Assembly (NCBI RefSeq): GCF_000219625.1
Contig: NC_018217.1
Coordinates: 372,001-436,000, forward strand
Direction: 5' to 3'
Source: Zymoseptoria tritici IPO323
Taxonomy: Eukaryota; Ascomycota; Dothideomycetes; Mycosphaerellales; Mycosphaerellaceae
Length of the DNA stretch: 64,000 nucleotides
The number at the start of each line of letters is the position of its first letter. Within the stretch, counting starts at the first letter, position 1. The translations under genes and the position numbers were made by a program. The notes below the pieces were generated by a model. It worked only from the letters and a program-made list of their open reading frames with translations, ran no database searches and had not been told where the DNA came from. Below are positions 10,186 through 23,903 of the stretch, one piece after another.

Positions 10186-11109
10186 GCTTCATATTGACGT
10201 TCGCTGAACGAGAATGAAGACAAACGGGATGGAACGACAAGCAGTCTGCGGCTCGAGCGAAACTGCATTCGACCTTCTGGACTGTTGCTACAATGCCCAA
10301 CGCTGTTTCCCGATCCCGCTGTGTCACACACGGATGATCGACTTGCAGTGTACGGCTCGCGACGGAGACGACAAGAAGATACGGTCGATATCAGGCCGGA
10401 ATGCAAGCAGCAGATTCGATAGAGCGGCGTGGGTGGAGATGAGAAGGGAAGCATGCTACAAGATACCCATATTTGCGAAATAAATCAAGACTGCTCAGGG
10501 TCTTGTTACCATCAAGAAGTCCAAATTTCAAGCTCTCTTTCTCTCATACTGGACTCACTTCGTGCAGTCTTTTACCATCACCATGCCGACATTGATGCTC
10601 CTCACATTTCAACATGCAGCTTCTTCCGCATAGCGATTGATGGCACAGCACACAGGCAGAGTGTCTGCATGGCTCGGTCGTTCGTGCCGTCTACTTCGTA
10701 GCTCGTCATTCGGCGGAACAAATGCGTCCACTCACAAACCCGACCATATATGTTGGAGCCTTGCTTCTGGGGAACACAGTACTGCATGACCAGGTTGATG
10801 GTATATCGTAGATCTGCGATTCAAAGCTACTGTCAGTTCATTGTTCTTCGACACAAGATGTCTGCAATTATGGGCCATGGCCTTTGAATCACCAAAACGT
10901 GAAAGGCGAGGTATTGTCATTCTTGCAACGGCATTGCGAATGTCATTGGATTTTCTATTTGATTGAGCTTGAACGTGGGCGAAGCATCTCACACCATCTG
11001 CAGCTTCCTCGCCGGTAACGATCAAGCCATCTCTGCAATACACAAGTACGAAGCCAATGGAACATTGCCAATGTACCATTGGCGGTGTCAAGTAAGATCA
11101 TGCTGACCT
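10186..11109. other. intergenic, no supported gene
   Basis: Minus-strand frames at 10602-11091 look somewhat protein-like but have no start region, signal peptide or recognisable domain, and would begin about 20 bp after the stop of the preceding minus-strand gene. They may be 3' UTR. Nothing else is seen. Confidence 0.4.
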
Positions 11110-12756
11110 CTACCTGCCAGTGCCGCGGTGCTTCTTGGTCGGGCTGCCACCCTCGTCGTCGTCGCCGTCGTCACCACCACCAGTGCGCTCTGCAAGGAAG
11201 GTTAGCTGGAACAAAGAACAGGAAGGAACAGGAAACCAGACTCACTGTTGCCCTTGCGGCCAGGTTTCGGGGCGGTGTTGGTGGCTGCCATGAGATCCTT
11301 CCACAGGCTCAACTTCCCATCGACTCCCAACTTCTTCAGCTCCGTACCGAGCTCCACGGTCTTGTCACCAGCCTCCGCCTCATTCGCCAGAGAAGCACTC
11401 TCGTCGACGACGACCTTGGTGAAGTCTCTCGCCTGCTTGCCACCCTTGGCCTTTGCCCCAGACGGCGCTTCCCCAGCCAAGGTGTCCTTGAGAAAGACAT
11501 TGAACTGGTCGATGAGAATGGAACGCATTGGCTCTGTCATGACAATGGCGATGATGCTGCTATCGCCGTCCTCCACAGTAGATTCAGCGTTGGGATCGGT
11601 TCCGGCGGGAGATGGAGCGGCGGCGGCGGAGTCAGTGGCGGCAGCGGCAGTCTTCTTGGCAGGAGTCTTCGTCGTCTTCTTCTTCGGTCCGTTGGGAATC
11701 GCAGCCTTGACGACGTTCTGGTAGAAGATGTTCACGGCAGTCTTCGAAAGTCCATCGAACAGCTTCTGCATGCCCTTGACACCAGGAGTGCCTTCGACAT
11801 CACCTTGGGAAGAAGAGTCAGTACGTTCTCCGCATGTTCGAAGCGGGTGAGAATATGCTTACCTCCGTAGCGCCATCGTCTGGAGCGGCAGCGATGAGAC
11901 GAGTCTTGAAGGCGTCGGCTTGATTGTACATTGGCTCTCCAGCAGTCGCCGTCAGCTTGGTTGGCTTGAGATCCTCGCCATACTTCTGAATCACATCACC
12001 AATCAGGCGCTTGTACGTGGTCATGATCTCATCGGCGATCTGAGCCTCTTCCTCGGTGTAGCTGCCGATCTTGGGCCCACTCGCAGCAGTGTACTTGCTC
12101 CTGTTCGTTGTCTTGTCAGCGCTGATCATATCTGAACCATATACGTCGCTCGAAAACGCAGCCAGGACTCCAAGGGCTGATAGTCGTCTCAGTGGCATAG
12201 CTCCAATGACAAGCAGTGGAAGCAAGCCTGCATCGTTTGGGAGGGTAGCTCTTGGGTGAAGTTAACTTACGTGGAGGCCATAGTCTCGATGGCGGCGGTC
12301 ATCCGGCTCATCATGTTGAAGTTGAGAGCCTGACGCGTGTTAGTACCCAGACTCGCGTGAGACAAGGTTGAGGAAGCTCACCTGGTTCTTGTACATTGCG
12401 CACTCGAATGCAGACATGGTGTTTTCATCCTTGATGGCGACGTACTTCTGGTCGGTAGAGAAATCACCCTGGTACACCGCGGGCCTGAGACGCGTCAGTA
12501 AACATGATCTCGAGGAGGTGAAGAGAGCTCACCCGGCGAGAGATGGGCTTCCAGGAACGCTTCCAGGAGTGCCTGGTCCTGGCGAGAGATCGTTGCGATA
12601 CAGCGGGCTTGTTGGGCTGAGAGTTGGGTAAGTACCTGGACTACCAAGGCTGGGCAGACCGGTGGGCATGGCCGGAATCTCAATGTTAGTGAGGCGTGCG
12701 GCAGCGGCAGGCCGGGACGCCTTGTTTGGAGAGCCTGTTGGGGGGTTGGTTGCCAT
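11110..12756 (-). CDS. hypothetical protein, six exons, 410 aa
   Basis: Exons are read at 12533-12756, 12382-12484, 12271-12329, 11863-12100, 11246-11774 and 11110-11189. Residues 1-75 are Pro/Ser/Thr/Gly-rich and probably disordered. A helical part follows (YQGDFSTDQKYVAIKDENTM, then ALNFNMMSRMTAAIETMAS and a segment around EEEAQIADEIMTTYKRLIGDV). Next comes a KKKTTKTPAKKTAAAA linker, a second helical part (SIIAIVMTEPMRSILIDQF) and an acidic/basic tail ending KKHRGTGR. I do not recognise the family. The 11863/11774 junction is odd: the AG nearest the branch point (about 11804) breaks the frame, and only the CAAG acceptor at 11775-11776 keeps it. The 170-bp intron at 12101-12270 is the longest in the window. 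The Lys-rich regions suggest nucleic-acid contact, but this is a guess. Confidence 0.6.
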
Positions 12757-13740
12757 GGTGTGTGTGTTGAGTGCGGAAGCGTCTTTTGGTATTCTGCTGT
12801 GGAGAGACTGAAGAGGGAGAGATTTGAGAGAGCGAGAATGGAGAGGTTCCGAGAAGGAAAAGAGGTGAAGGAAATACTCTCAAGGTCGGTCATTCAGCAA
12901 ACTACAGTCAAAGGAACCTTGATGCAGCCAGGCCGCCCGGGAAGCCGCCAGACGTACAAACGCCATATGCTGCAAACGAGCCTGCAGCAGCAAAGTGTTC
13001 CAGACACGCAGACCGCCGTGCAAACGTTTATCAAGCACTCCCAAGGGACGGGACAAGCTAGCTGTCGCGCGAGACGGAAGCATCGCCTGCCCAGATCATG
13101 CCAGAAGACTCGTCCGATGTTCCTTTTGTCTTCGGTCTCAGGATACTGCATCATTCAAGTGGAAGCGTCTAGACCACCAGGACCTCCGGCAACATGCGCG
13201 TTTCAATCGCAATCTGTCCGACGGCTAAGACAACAGAGCGCTGGTGAAGCACAGGATATATAGCTGGCGTGCGATGGTGAGGACGAGCTGGATCGCGATC
13301 GCGTCTTCACGCCTTGTGTTTGACATGATAGTCTTGATAGAATGCGGTTTTCCCGGCGGCAACGCTCGACGTGAAGGCAAGGGCCAGGAGCACGCATCCG
13401 TTGATCGCCGTTTGGTCCTTGCAGCGCATATCCGTCGAGCGAACGGCAAGATAGATGGACTCAGGCGAATGCAGAGGGAACACGGCATCTTTCATCTTCA
13501 TCGGGGTCACGATCAAGCACCTGCATGATCGAGAAGCAGGGACGAACGCCTGGGGGTGATCGCGAGTGTTTGATGACTTCCATAGTTCTACTCTGGGCTT
13601 GTCGGCTCCAGATTGCGTTGTATGGATGCCAGGATGGTGAGAAATTGACTCGTTCTTTCTCTCTCTCTCTTCTCCCGTGCTGTATGATGCGCCTTTCGTG
13701 CCTGAACCTGCATGCATAGGTGCGTATATTTATTTATAGC
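12757..13740. other. intergenic, about 1 kb up to the RIP block
   Basis: This holds the promoter of the 410-aa gene and normal-composition DNA. A CT run lies at about 13659-13672. Minus-strand frames at 13225-13717 contain hydrophobic stretches but no consistent gene model. The change to TA-rich sequence occurs sharply at about 13720-13745. Confidence 0.4.
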
Positions 13741-16700
13741 ACTGAGCTTATACGTTGCTCGCTACGAGCCTACGAGGCGTTGGAACATTATCCGGCAATA
13801 AACTATGTTTATCGCTAGTCGACTAAAAAGATATACTAAATTTAGTATAGTTAGTAACGTTCTCGTAGAGCCGGATTATATTAACCTTGTTTATTGCCTT
13901 AGTACTATACTATCGTTTACGCTTACTTAATATAGCGTACCGGTAGATAGTATATCGCGTCGCCGCGTCGTCCTTATAGTATTATTTATAGTATCGTATA
14001 TTTATAGTTATCGCCGCCCTTACTATAGATTCGCTCCTTCTATAACATAACGCTCTACGGCGGAAGTAGATACTAACTATTATACTATTAATTGTACTTA
14101 GTAAATAAGAAGAGCTAGAGCTAGTAGAAGTATAGCGTAGTATAAGGGCTCCTCGAATAGCTAGAGACTAGATTAGTTATAAATACCTATACTTCGAGTA
14201 GAATATAGACCTTAAGTATAATAATAACGTACGGCTAGAGACTCGGTATACTAAGGAACAGCTATTAAGGCTAGTACTATTACTTCTTAGCTATAAATAA
14301 CTATACTTCTAGAGCGACGCTAAGGGTAGGTACTATTACGTAGTAATACTATTATAAGCTCTATATCTTATATACTATTACTAATCGTATCTAGGAAGGT
14401 ATTATAGCCTTAGATATAGCCGTTCTTATATATAGATATCGTAGGTATTTAATAGTACTATTAAGCTATTATATAAGAAGTTTAGAGCTATAATCTATTA
14501 GTAGCTAGCGCTAGATAACCTTAATATACTAGAGCGGTATATAAGGAAGGTTAGTAATACCGGCTATAGCGGTAGACGTATATAGGGATTCGTAGATAGT
14601 ACGTTCTTCTACTTCGTAAGGCCTAATATAAAGGTAAAAGGATATATAGTAATATATAGAACGCCTAGTATCCGTAGATAAAAGATAAGACTAATTCTTA
14701 TAGAATTTAGTATATAAACGTAAGCCCTTTATAAGATATACGTATAGGCTGCGCTAAGTATTAGTTATTCCTATAGTTACGAGACTAGAGACCAACCTTA
14801 TATAGTACGGATCTAATAATCCTTACTTAAGCCTTAGTAATACTATTATACTACCGGTAATACTACCGGTACTAGCTAGTAATAGACTTAATAGTACTAG
14901 ATAGTCTAAGCTAATAGTAATAGGCGGAGTAGTTAGTATTACGAGTCTATTAGCTTCCTTCTAACGTAATAGTACTTATATACTATAGCTATATCTATAT
15001 TATTACGATATTAAGATAGAAGCTAGTACTAGTTATTCTACTTAGTAATAGATTAGTAGGCTCTATATAGGCCTATAGGTATACTAACGGTAGCTATAGC
15101 GGTTATCTATAGCGGCGACGACGATATCTTACTACCCTACTACTATATACTACTTACGCTACTATTTATAAAGTACTAGATTATTATAGGGTTAGTATTA
15201 GTATTACTAACTATAGTATTATATATAGAGGTGCGACTAAACGACTACGACCGGATTACGACTCTAACGCGAACGATACGCTAATACGAATAATACGCTA
15301 ATATACTAAGTACGACGATACTATACTATATCTAGCGATAGTCGACTAGTTAGTCCTTTAACTATAGTAGTCTAAGGCGTAACTAACTAACTATAGCGGC
15401 ATGCTATAAAAGGAATAGTATAATTTACCGGCAATAAGGGCCGGTGTTACGGAAGTTTACTAGTATTGCGCTAAACTACATATATTAGGTCTACTAGCAA
15501 TAAATATAGTCTAATGGCCTATTACCCGCCCGTTCGCTTTACCGAGCTACGAAAATCTCTACTAGGACTCTATTATCTTGCCTAGTCCTCGTATCGATAC
15601 TCTCTCCTCTTCTATCGAATACTCGACCTACGGGATTAATCTCGCTATACTATTAGCCTATCTTAGGTAGGCAGTATTATAGGCGACTATACGTAACAAT
15701 TTTAGACTAGAGATTTAAAGACTATTAACGACTCCGCGAGAATGCTCCGTCCGATTAGTTCTTAGGTCTTATACTAGACTACGTTATTATTTATTAATAT
15801 ATATTTAGAGTCTATTATCTTCGACGACTACCTAACGTAGACGCATTCTACCGGCATAGCACCGCCTCGTCTATACACTATAGGAATCTAGTCTATATAG
15901 TAAGTAAATTACGCTTAAGACAGAGAAGTCTATCGAGTAGAGATCTTTAACAAATGTTAGCTAGGACTAAGAGCGTCGCTCGGATGTACGTATACTATTC
16001 GCGCACGGCTAGAGAATATAGACTAGGTAGATCTAGGGCATGCACTAGTCTTCGTATACGGCAAACCCTACCGATTATTAATACTATTTAGGTTAGGCAT
16101 CCTATAGGCTACTACTATAGCGGTAAGCGGTACACCTTCCCGTAGTACGTATTAGATCTAGACGGGACAGGAAGCGTACTACTATACTTTACCGCGGAGT
16201 CGTACGGAAAGCCCTTCGTCTAATGCTAAGGAAGTAATATACCTTAGCTAACAACGAGAGTTACCGTTACGCGGAGAAGTTACTAACTCGCGATGTAATA
16301 AGCCGACTAAAATAGCGAGGAGCTTTATAGACCCTACATTATTAAAGGTCGAAGTGTACGATTACGACCCGCTACTAGTAGATCTAGTTATCCCGCTAGA
16401 TTCTCTATACCGTAGATATAAAAGTTTTAAAGTGCACGGTCGCGACTATTAGTATAGCGGCAAAGGCTTTACTAATAGTCGTCTTACTCGGGCATTCTAA
16501 TAAGGTTAGACGATAATAAGGCTATAACGGGTCGGAGTTCGTAGTAGACACGTTATAGGATTAAGCCTACTCTATTTTTAGGGCCTTAACGACCGTTCTC
16601 GCTTTCGACTCTAGCGACGATACGGGCTTCTAACGATACTTACTTCGTCGGTCTCGACGATTAGAAAGCCGGTAAAGTAACTATAGCTATATGCAAAACA

Positions 16701-17577
16701 TTACGTAGATACTACGGCCTATACTAGCGTAGACCTAGACAGAAGTGCGTTATATTAGCGCGCTACTAGCTATGTCCTTAGCTTCGCTACTAAGAAGGTA
16801 AGATGTTCGCTATAAAGTAGACTATACGGACGTAGACTACGTAGGATGCCGCCTTAGTCTGTTTCGACTAGACTAGACGCCGCGATTAAGCGTAACGTAT
16901 ACGGAGACGAATTCCTATTTACCTAAATTTGTACCGGAGGTTACTATACTACTCGAGGTTAGATACGTGCATTAGTATTATTAGCTAGCCTTTATAGCTA
17001 CTAGAGCAATTATAGGTGTCCTCGTTAAGATTAAGATATAGTCTATCTCGACGATCTCTACTAGCTCGTATAGCGGTATAATACAATTAAACTAATCGTA
17101 GAGGAAGCGGCCTATAAGATTTCTAATAGGTTATTTCTTAATAGCCGATTTAAACTAGACCCTTAGCTACATATGTCCGAATATCTATAAGTAGACCGGT
17201 TCGGGTTATATATATACGCGTATCGTCTACCTACCTAGTCGCGATCCTTTACTAATATAAGTACTAAGAGCTTAGCGACATTACTAACTTTAAGCTTTCG
17301 ATACGGCTTAAACTTTTCGCCCCGATATCTATCGTTACGGCTTCGGCTTCGTAGTTAAGATAGTTAGAACGCAAAGATAGTATGTTTAATGTTTACAACT
17401 TATATATATACCTTACGATTAGCGAAGCCCGTACATAAATAGACGGATGTTTATATAAAAGGTATGTCGCCTCGCGATTTGCCTACTCCTATGTCTAGCC
17501 TACGTTAAAGCCGTCCTAATTATAGTCGCCGCTACTTTCTTACTAACCGAGTCTTAATAGGACATAGCATTAATAAT
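13741..17577. repeat. RIP-mutated repeat DNA, element type unresolved
   Basis: The sequence is dominated by TA steps, with CpA and TpG nearly absent, and every frame is broken by TAG/TAA. This is the expected product of RIP (C to T at CpA on either strand). It is presumably one or more dead transposons. I could not identify conserved domains here, unlike the neighbouring Gypsy element. No functional gene is possible in this stretch. Confidence 0.75.
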
Positions 17578-17582
17578 GTAGT

Positions 17583-17752
17583 TATAAGGGACTAGCGCCC
17601 TTTCTATAATACGTAGCGTAACCCCGTACTTTGTCTTAGTAGCCTACATCCTTTTCTACGCTTACCGCGAGGTTTTAGGCTACTTCCTTATCGAACTTGC
17701 TATATCTAATATAGACTCTAAACTCTCGTATATACATTGTTTACCCGTAACA
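17583..17752 (+). repeat. 5' LTR of the Gypsy element
   Basis: 170 bp, starting TATAAGGGAC (expected TG now TA) and ending CCCGTAACA. It differs from the 3' LTR at three sites, all CA here and TA there. Confidence 0.92.
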
Positions 17753-17784
17753 TTAAGTTCGATCTACTCGATATAACTCCTTCT

Positions 17785-19000
17785 ATAAGCGACATAACGG
17801 ATAACGGCGTAAATCCTTCGGGATCCGGTAACGTTAATCCGGAGGAGCCGAGTGCACCTAATCTATAAACGTTCCTCTAGCAACTATATATACGTTAACG
17901 TATAATGTAGGTAGAGCTAGAATATTAGCGGAACGCTATTAATCGGGCGGAAGCCGAGCGGAATGTACTATAGCTAGTAGCCGAAACTAGAGGAGCCCTA
18001 GTAGATCTAGCGGCCCCTTCTATAAACGACCTAATTTAAGTACTAACTCGGGCGATCTCCGGTCGACCGGCCGCGGGCGACGACTTAAAACCCTCGGGCC
18101 CTAAGGGTTAGAAGCCGGTAGCCTAGGACAGGAAGTCGAGTACTTTCCGAGACTATCTACTATAGCTAAGAAGCTCCTTTCGAGTACGTGCCGGCCTTAA
18201 CCTAACGCTCCCCGACCTATACTACTAGGACGCTATCTACGACACCCTCCCTTATAAGGAGAGATCTCGTATACGTTATTTATAGGAGTCGGGAGGAGCG
18301 AACGAAGTACGGGACCCCGAGGCTTTCTTTACGCGACTCGAAGAGGTCTTCGGCAATAGTAGAGAGGCCTTAAACGTACTAGAAGAGCTTATAAACCTCC
18401 GGTATAAACTTAGTTAGCTATAGTACGACTACTAGCTAAGATTTAACGATCTCCTACTTAGTACCGGCGGAGCGAGCTAGAAAGACGAGGTCTAGATCGG
18501 ATACCTAAAATATACCTTTTCGAACCCCGTAAAGATATATACTACCTCTATTATAAACATTAAGGACTATAACGATTATACGGAGGAGGTCGAGCGGGTA
18601 ATAACCAATCTAAAGGCTACTAACTAGTTTAAGGCTATAAACAAAAAGTAGAAAGAGAAGAACAAGGACACTATTTCTTCTATACCGGTAACTACGCGCC
18701 CTTAGGGTAGGAGTACCTCGAGAGTACGGGTAGACGCCGATAGAGATACTATTATAACCCCGGCCTAGACGAGCGGGAATCGCTTAAGAAGCTAAGGAAG
18801 TCGGAATAGTAACGCTAGAGGGAAGTAGAGAGTAAAGTAGGTCGACGACATAGAAAGAGAGCGACGCCGATAGAAGAGACTCTACTTCCGCTATAGAGCG
18901 GACGGACACCGTATACGCGAATGTCCCTACGCCGTAGTAACGCTACCCGCTAGAATAAACGCGGTCCGCGCGGGACCGGTTCTAGAGGACGATAAAGAGG
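17785..19000 (+). pseudogene. gag remnant
   Basis: A mutated start (ATA in place of ATG at 17785) is followed by a frame broken by many TAG/TAA codons. Recognisable are a segment around RDYLLWLRSSFRVRAGLN (W restored from TAG), FFTRLEEVFGN and the motif VDADRDTII near 18730, which corresponds to the DGDTIM motif common in fungal Gypsy Gag proteins. The start and this motif are in the same frame. Gag forms the particle that packages element RNA; this copy cannot. Confidence 0.75.
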
Positions 19001-19059
19001 AGTCGGATTCCGTAGAGACGGGAAAAGACTAACTCCTTCCCGAAGTACTAGGGTAGGAG

Positions 19060-22000
19060 ACGGTGTAGCTATAATAATAATAGTAGGCTAGGAGGCGTTT
19101 AAGAGTAAGATAAACGGTACCCTAATCTATAGCGACGTAGTCCTAGAAGAAACCTTCGGGACCTTCGCCCTAATCGACGAAGGATATTAATACTACGCTA
19201 CTATTAACGGAGACCTAGCTAAAGGCCTCGGGCTTAGCTTAGTTAGCGATAAGAAGAGAGGCGTTAAGGGCGCTACTACGTCTATACGTAACTCGTAGAT
19301 TAAGGGAGTCGTCGCGTTCCGGATAGGAGTAAGCGGATATACCTAGTTAGTATATACTTACGTCGTACCTAACTTAGCCTTCCCTCTAATCCTTAGGAAC
19401 CCCTAGAAGGCGTATAATAGGATCCGGACTACACTAGAGGAACACTGGTTCTACTATAGTATCGCTAATAAATAGGTAGAAGAAGGGAGGAACTATAAGA
19501 GGATTAAGGACTCCGGTAGCTTTATAGCGGCTACTATAGCTTTAGTCGAGGACGTTAAGAAGACCCTTTAGGATACTAAGAGGTTTACAACCCTCGCTAC
19601 AGCGACGGTTTAGGATATCTAGAAATCCTTAGAAGTAAAGGAGCCCCTAATAGATAAGTAGCTTAAGAGTAGGCTCCCCCCGGAGCTTTACGATATACTA
19701 CCGCTATTTAGGACGCGGGAGGCCGACAAGCTCGCTCCTTATAGAGGGGATCTAGACTATAAGATCGCTCTCCGGCCGAATTCCGATAGTTTACTACCCC
19801 GATTGCCTTAGGGCCCCTTATACGGCATATCTAAGGACGAACTCCTAGTCCTAAGAAAAGTTATTAATGCCCTATTAAAAAAGGGATATATCCGGCTAAG
19901 TTCCTCGGAGGCTATAGCACTAGTACTTTTCGCTTACAAACCGGGAGGGGGACTACGTTTCTACTATAACTATCGAGCGCTAAACGCCCTAACGAAGTAT
20001 AATAGGTACCTACTCCTATTAGTTCCGGAGACCTTAAGGAACCTTACGGGATTACGATAGCTTACGAAGGTCGACGTTATAGCCGCCTTCTATTATATTC
20101 GTATAGCAGCCGGCGAAGAGTATAAGACAGCCTTCCGTACTAGATTTAGTCTATTCGAGTAGTTAGTATACTAGTTCGGCCTATCCGGGGCACTAGCTAC
20201 TTTCTAGCAGTTTATTAACAATTTGTTGCGGGAATATCTAGACGACTTTATATTAGTATATAGTAATAATATAATTATCTACTCCGATAGTACGCTCGAG
20301 GATTACTACTAGAAGGTTCGTATAGTCCTCCGGGCCCTTTAGGATAGGGGCCTATACCTAGACTTAGGAAAGTACGCTTTTGTATAGAAGACCGTTAAGT
20401 ACTTAGGGTTTATTGTTTATACCGACGGAAAAGGCGTAGGACCCGACCCTAAGAAGATTTAAGTAGTAGAAGACTAGAAGGCACTACAAATATAGAAGGA
20501 GGTTCGAAGGTTCCTAGGTTTTGCTAACTACTATAGGATATTTATCCCTAACTACTCTAAGATCGCCGCTCCCTTAACCGCGCTTACTAGGAAGGGAACG
20601 CCGTTCTCCTAGGGAGAGCTTAAGAAGAAAGTATTCGAGAAGTTAAAGGAGAAGTATTATAGGGCTCTAGTACTTATATACTAGGACCCGGGGCTTCCTA
20701 CGTTCCTAGAGACGGATTATAGCGGGTTCGCGATTAGAGGCGCGCTCCTATAGGAAGCGAACGGGGTCCTAAAGCTAGTAGGCTTCTTTTTATAGAAGCT
20801 TAATAAGGCCGAGATTAACTACGACATTTACGATAAGGAGATATTAGCGGTAGTATCCTACCTAAAATTCTAGGTACCCGAGCTAAAGACGTATAGTCCC
20901 TTTACTATTTAGACGGACTATAAGAACCTAGAGTACTTTATAACGAAGAGGTAGCTAAGTAAGAGGTAGATTCGATAGTTTAAGACTATTACTTTGTTCT
21001 AGTTTAAACTCGTATACCGACTAGGGACCGAAGCGATTATGCCGGACGTACTTTCTTATAGGGAGTAGGATACTCTAGGCGAGGACAATAAGATATTACG
21101 GTTTAGGAGGTTCCTAGAACCTAATCTAGCCCCGGATTAGCCGGCGGCCGGAGGGGAAAGGGAGGTAGTAGCTAACAACCTATCGGCTACGTCTATTTAA
21201 CTCTACTACCTATAAGCTATACTAATGTAGCTAGTAGCTTTAGAGCCGAATTCCGATAGTAAGGACGCGGCTATAGTAGGACCCTTTTAGGACAGCGAGT
21301 TAAATAAACTATAGGGTCCGACTTTAAAAAAGGACACCTAGTATTAGATAGTAATCCGCGCCGTTAAGGACGGATCCCGGGCTATTCTACCGGATCTAAA
21401 GGTTAAAATCTAGATTAGGGATTATAGTATCGACGAGAAGGGCCGCTTAAGGCATCGCGGTAGGTTATAGGTTCCTAGAGCGGCGGTTACGTCGGAGGCC
21501 GAATATAAGTCGGCGGATACTAAGATTCTATAAAACGATAAACTCCGTACTAAGATTATTTAGTCCGTATATAACTCCCCGGTCTACGGCTACCCCGGGC
21601 GGGACTCTACGGCCTTTATACTAGGGAGAAACTTCTACTAGCCCCTATAGTTACGTTATATTAGGAGGTTTTTAAGAAACTATAATTACTACGGAAGGAA
21701 TAAGGTATAGAGAGAGTATAAACACGGACTCCTATACCCTCTACCGGTTCCCGATTACTTCTTCTAGGAGATCTCTATAGATTTTATAACCGACCTCCCC
21801 GAGTCTAAGGGGAACCGTTACCTATAGGTTATTAAAGACCGTTTAAGTAAGTCCGTCGTTTTAAAGGCGATACCTAGTATAAAAGCGGAGGAGTACGCCG
21901 AGAGATTCCTAGACTACTAGGTAAGATATTATAGGCTGCCGAGCGCGATTACGAGCGATAGGGGGACGAACTAGACGAGCATATTCTAGAAAATACTCTA

Positions 22001-22910
22001 CCGGTTAGTTAGAGTATAGTAGCGACTAAGCTTAGCTTACTACCCTTAAACCGACGGAGGCCTAGAGAGACTAAACTAGGACGTCTAAGCCTATCTAAGG
22101 AACTATATTAATTACGAGTAGTCCGACTAGAAACGCTAGCTCTCTACGGCCTAATTAGCGCTAAACGCCCGTTACTATTTAGGGTTAGGAATAAGCCCCT
22201 TCTTTATAGTTTACGGATACGAAGCCCCGTCTCCCGTACCCTTAGAGCCGGATAGCGAGGAGCCCTCTACGCTAGCCGTAGCCTAGAGAGCTTCGAAGTT
22301 CGTAGAGAAAATAAAGGGAATTATAGACCTGTGCTAGGCAAGTATAGTAGACGCTACCTAAAAGTAGGAGGAGGCCGCTAATAGGAAGCGCACCGCGGCG
22401 CTAATATACCGGAAGGGTAATAAGGTATAGCTAGATTTAAGGAATTATCGCACTAATCGCCCTAAGGAAAGCCTAGATTATAAGAATGCGAAGTATACGG
22501 TTAATAAGGTCTTGTCGCCGGTTTCTATCTATTTAGTAGGGATCCCCGGTAACATTTATCCGGTCTTCTATTTAGATCTACTAAGACTAGCGAGCGACGA
22601 CCCTCTCCTAGGCTAGGTCTCCGACGATTACTAGCCGGATCTAGTATTAATTAAGTCGTACGAGGGATAGGATATAGAAGAACTACTATATATAAGGATA
22701 GTACTAAAGAACAGAGGAGGGGGAAGGGAGGTCCTAGTTAAATAGACCGGCTACTACGATCTAACGTAGGAGCCCTTAGATAACCTAGTAGATACTGTCG
22801 CTATAGATAACTTCGAGCAAAAATTTAGAAATGCTAGAGTTAATAATAGGCTAAAAGAGAAGTATATTAAGAAGAGGAAAAAGAGAGCGGTTACCGAGAA
22901 GAAGTAACTA
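19060..22910 (+). pseudogene. pol remnant: protease, RT, RNase H, integrase, chromodomain
   Basis: The protease lies near 19100-19400. RT shows an LRFYYNYRALNAL block near 19950-19990 and the catalytic YLDDFILVY at about 20233. RNase H shows FLETDYSGFAIRGALL near 20705 and NYDIYDKEILAVV near 20818. Integrase shows the core blocks ISIDFITDLPES (about 21771), AITSDRGTN (about 21949) and GGLERLN (about 22050), the usual D, D, E positions. A chromodomain follows at about 22700-22800 (REVLVK, TGYYDLT, EPLDNL with tryptophans lost to TAG). Every domain is interrupted by RIP-type stops. Confidence 0.82.
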
Positions 22911-23837
22911 GATATACGAGGAGAACGAGAGGTTACGTAAGAATTTTTATTTTATAAATTACTTTTTAGAATAGTAATCGTACTACTATGTTCTATACCG
23001 GGAACCGACCGAGAACGAGTAGAAGTAGCTATCTACGAGGAGCGACGCCTACCTAATACGAGAGTAGTAGGAATACTACTAGGACTAATAAGCGGTTAGC
23101 GGGTTATACCGAACGGAGACCGGCGAAGTACTTACGTTTATCCTTACTACGCGACAACCTCCTCTATAGAACGAGTAATCTCCGAGGCTACCGGACTATT
23201 TCGAGCGGTTAGTAGGGCTTTTCGATTAGAGATAATAAGAGAACCTACGTAGAGAGTAAACCTTCTACCTATAGTAGCTTTAGGGCTTTCTAAGCCTTAA
23301 GAGCAGTACCTAAACTATTATAAGCATTATTACTATAGTCTAATTAGCCGACGGTTTTCGAGCGGAGGCCGGCGATACTTACGCTACCTACTAAGTACCT
23401 ACGCGGGTCTAAAGGGCGTAGGCGACATAGACGAATTAAGGACTAGGCGGTTAGCGGCGACTTTCGAGCGGAGCCCGGTTATAACTTATAGTTTAGCGCA
23501 ATTCTTACGCTTAGCGTAATAGCTCCTATACGCGCGAGATCGGCCTATCTAGGTTTATTAGTAGGGTCCGGCGGAAAATAGGCGGGATATATTTTATACT
23601 ACTAGTAGGACGTAGTCGATTCCGCTTTTAGCGTATAGCTCGTAATAGATAATAGTACGCGGCTAGTTCTAAGCGGGAGCCGCTAGAGGAGGAGCGGGGG
23701 CGGGCGCCGGCGGGTTATTAGCGGCTAGTAGGAAGGTAAGGGCGGGACCCGGGTTATTATTCTAAGGATTGTTATTATTACCGAAAAGGGACATTATCTA
23801 CGACTCCGTTAGAAAAGCACCGGGGTCCTAGATAAAA

Positions 23838-23903
23838 GCGAAGGACTCGAACCCTTAACCTTTAGGTTAAAAACTTACCTTAACGATTTAGTAATACTAG
23901 CGG
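23838..23903 (-). other. tRNA-like relic inside the Gypsy 3' region
   Basis: On the minus strand the segment reads as a tRNA-like order: GTTAAGGTAAG (D-arm/A-box-like), a loop TTTTTAAC, AAAGGTTAAGG, then the T-arm word GGGTTCGAGTCC. RIP-type changes obscure the stems. It may be a captured tRNA gene or an element-borne Pol III motif; no function is claimed. Confidence 0.35.

Noticed and set aside
10602..11091. Minus-strand frames that can be joined into a roughly 120-residue Cys-containing product
   Set aside because: Starts about 20 bp after the preceding gene's stop, lacks a signal peptide, and alternative splices give several equally weak products.
10732..11091. Loose resemblance of the spacing in this frame to KP4-like small proteins
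   Set aside because: Only a few positions agree, the N-terminal cysteine region and signal peptide are missing; treated as coincidence.
13225..13717. Minus-strand frames with hydrophobic segments upstream of the 410-aa gene
   Set aside because: No consistent start, splice pattern or family resemblance.
13741..17577. Possible Copia-type coding remnants on the minus strand
   Set aside because: I could not find reverse transcriptase or integrase motifs after allowing for RIP, so no element is named.
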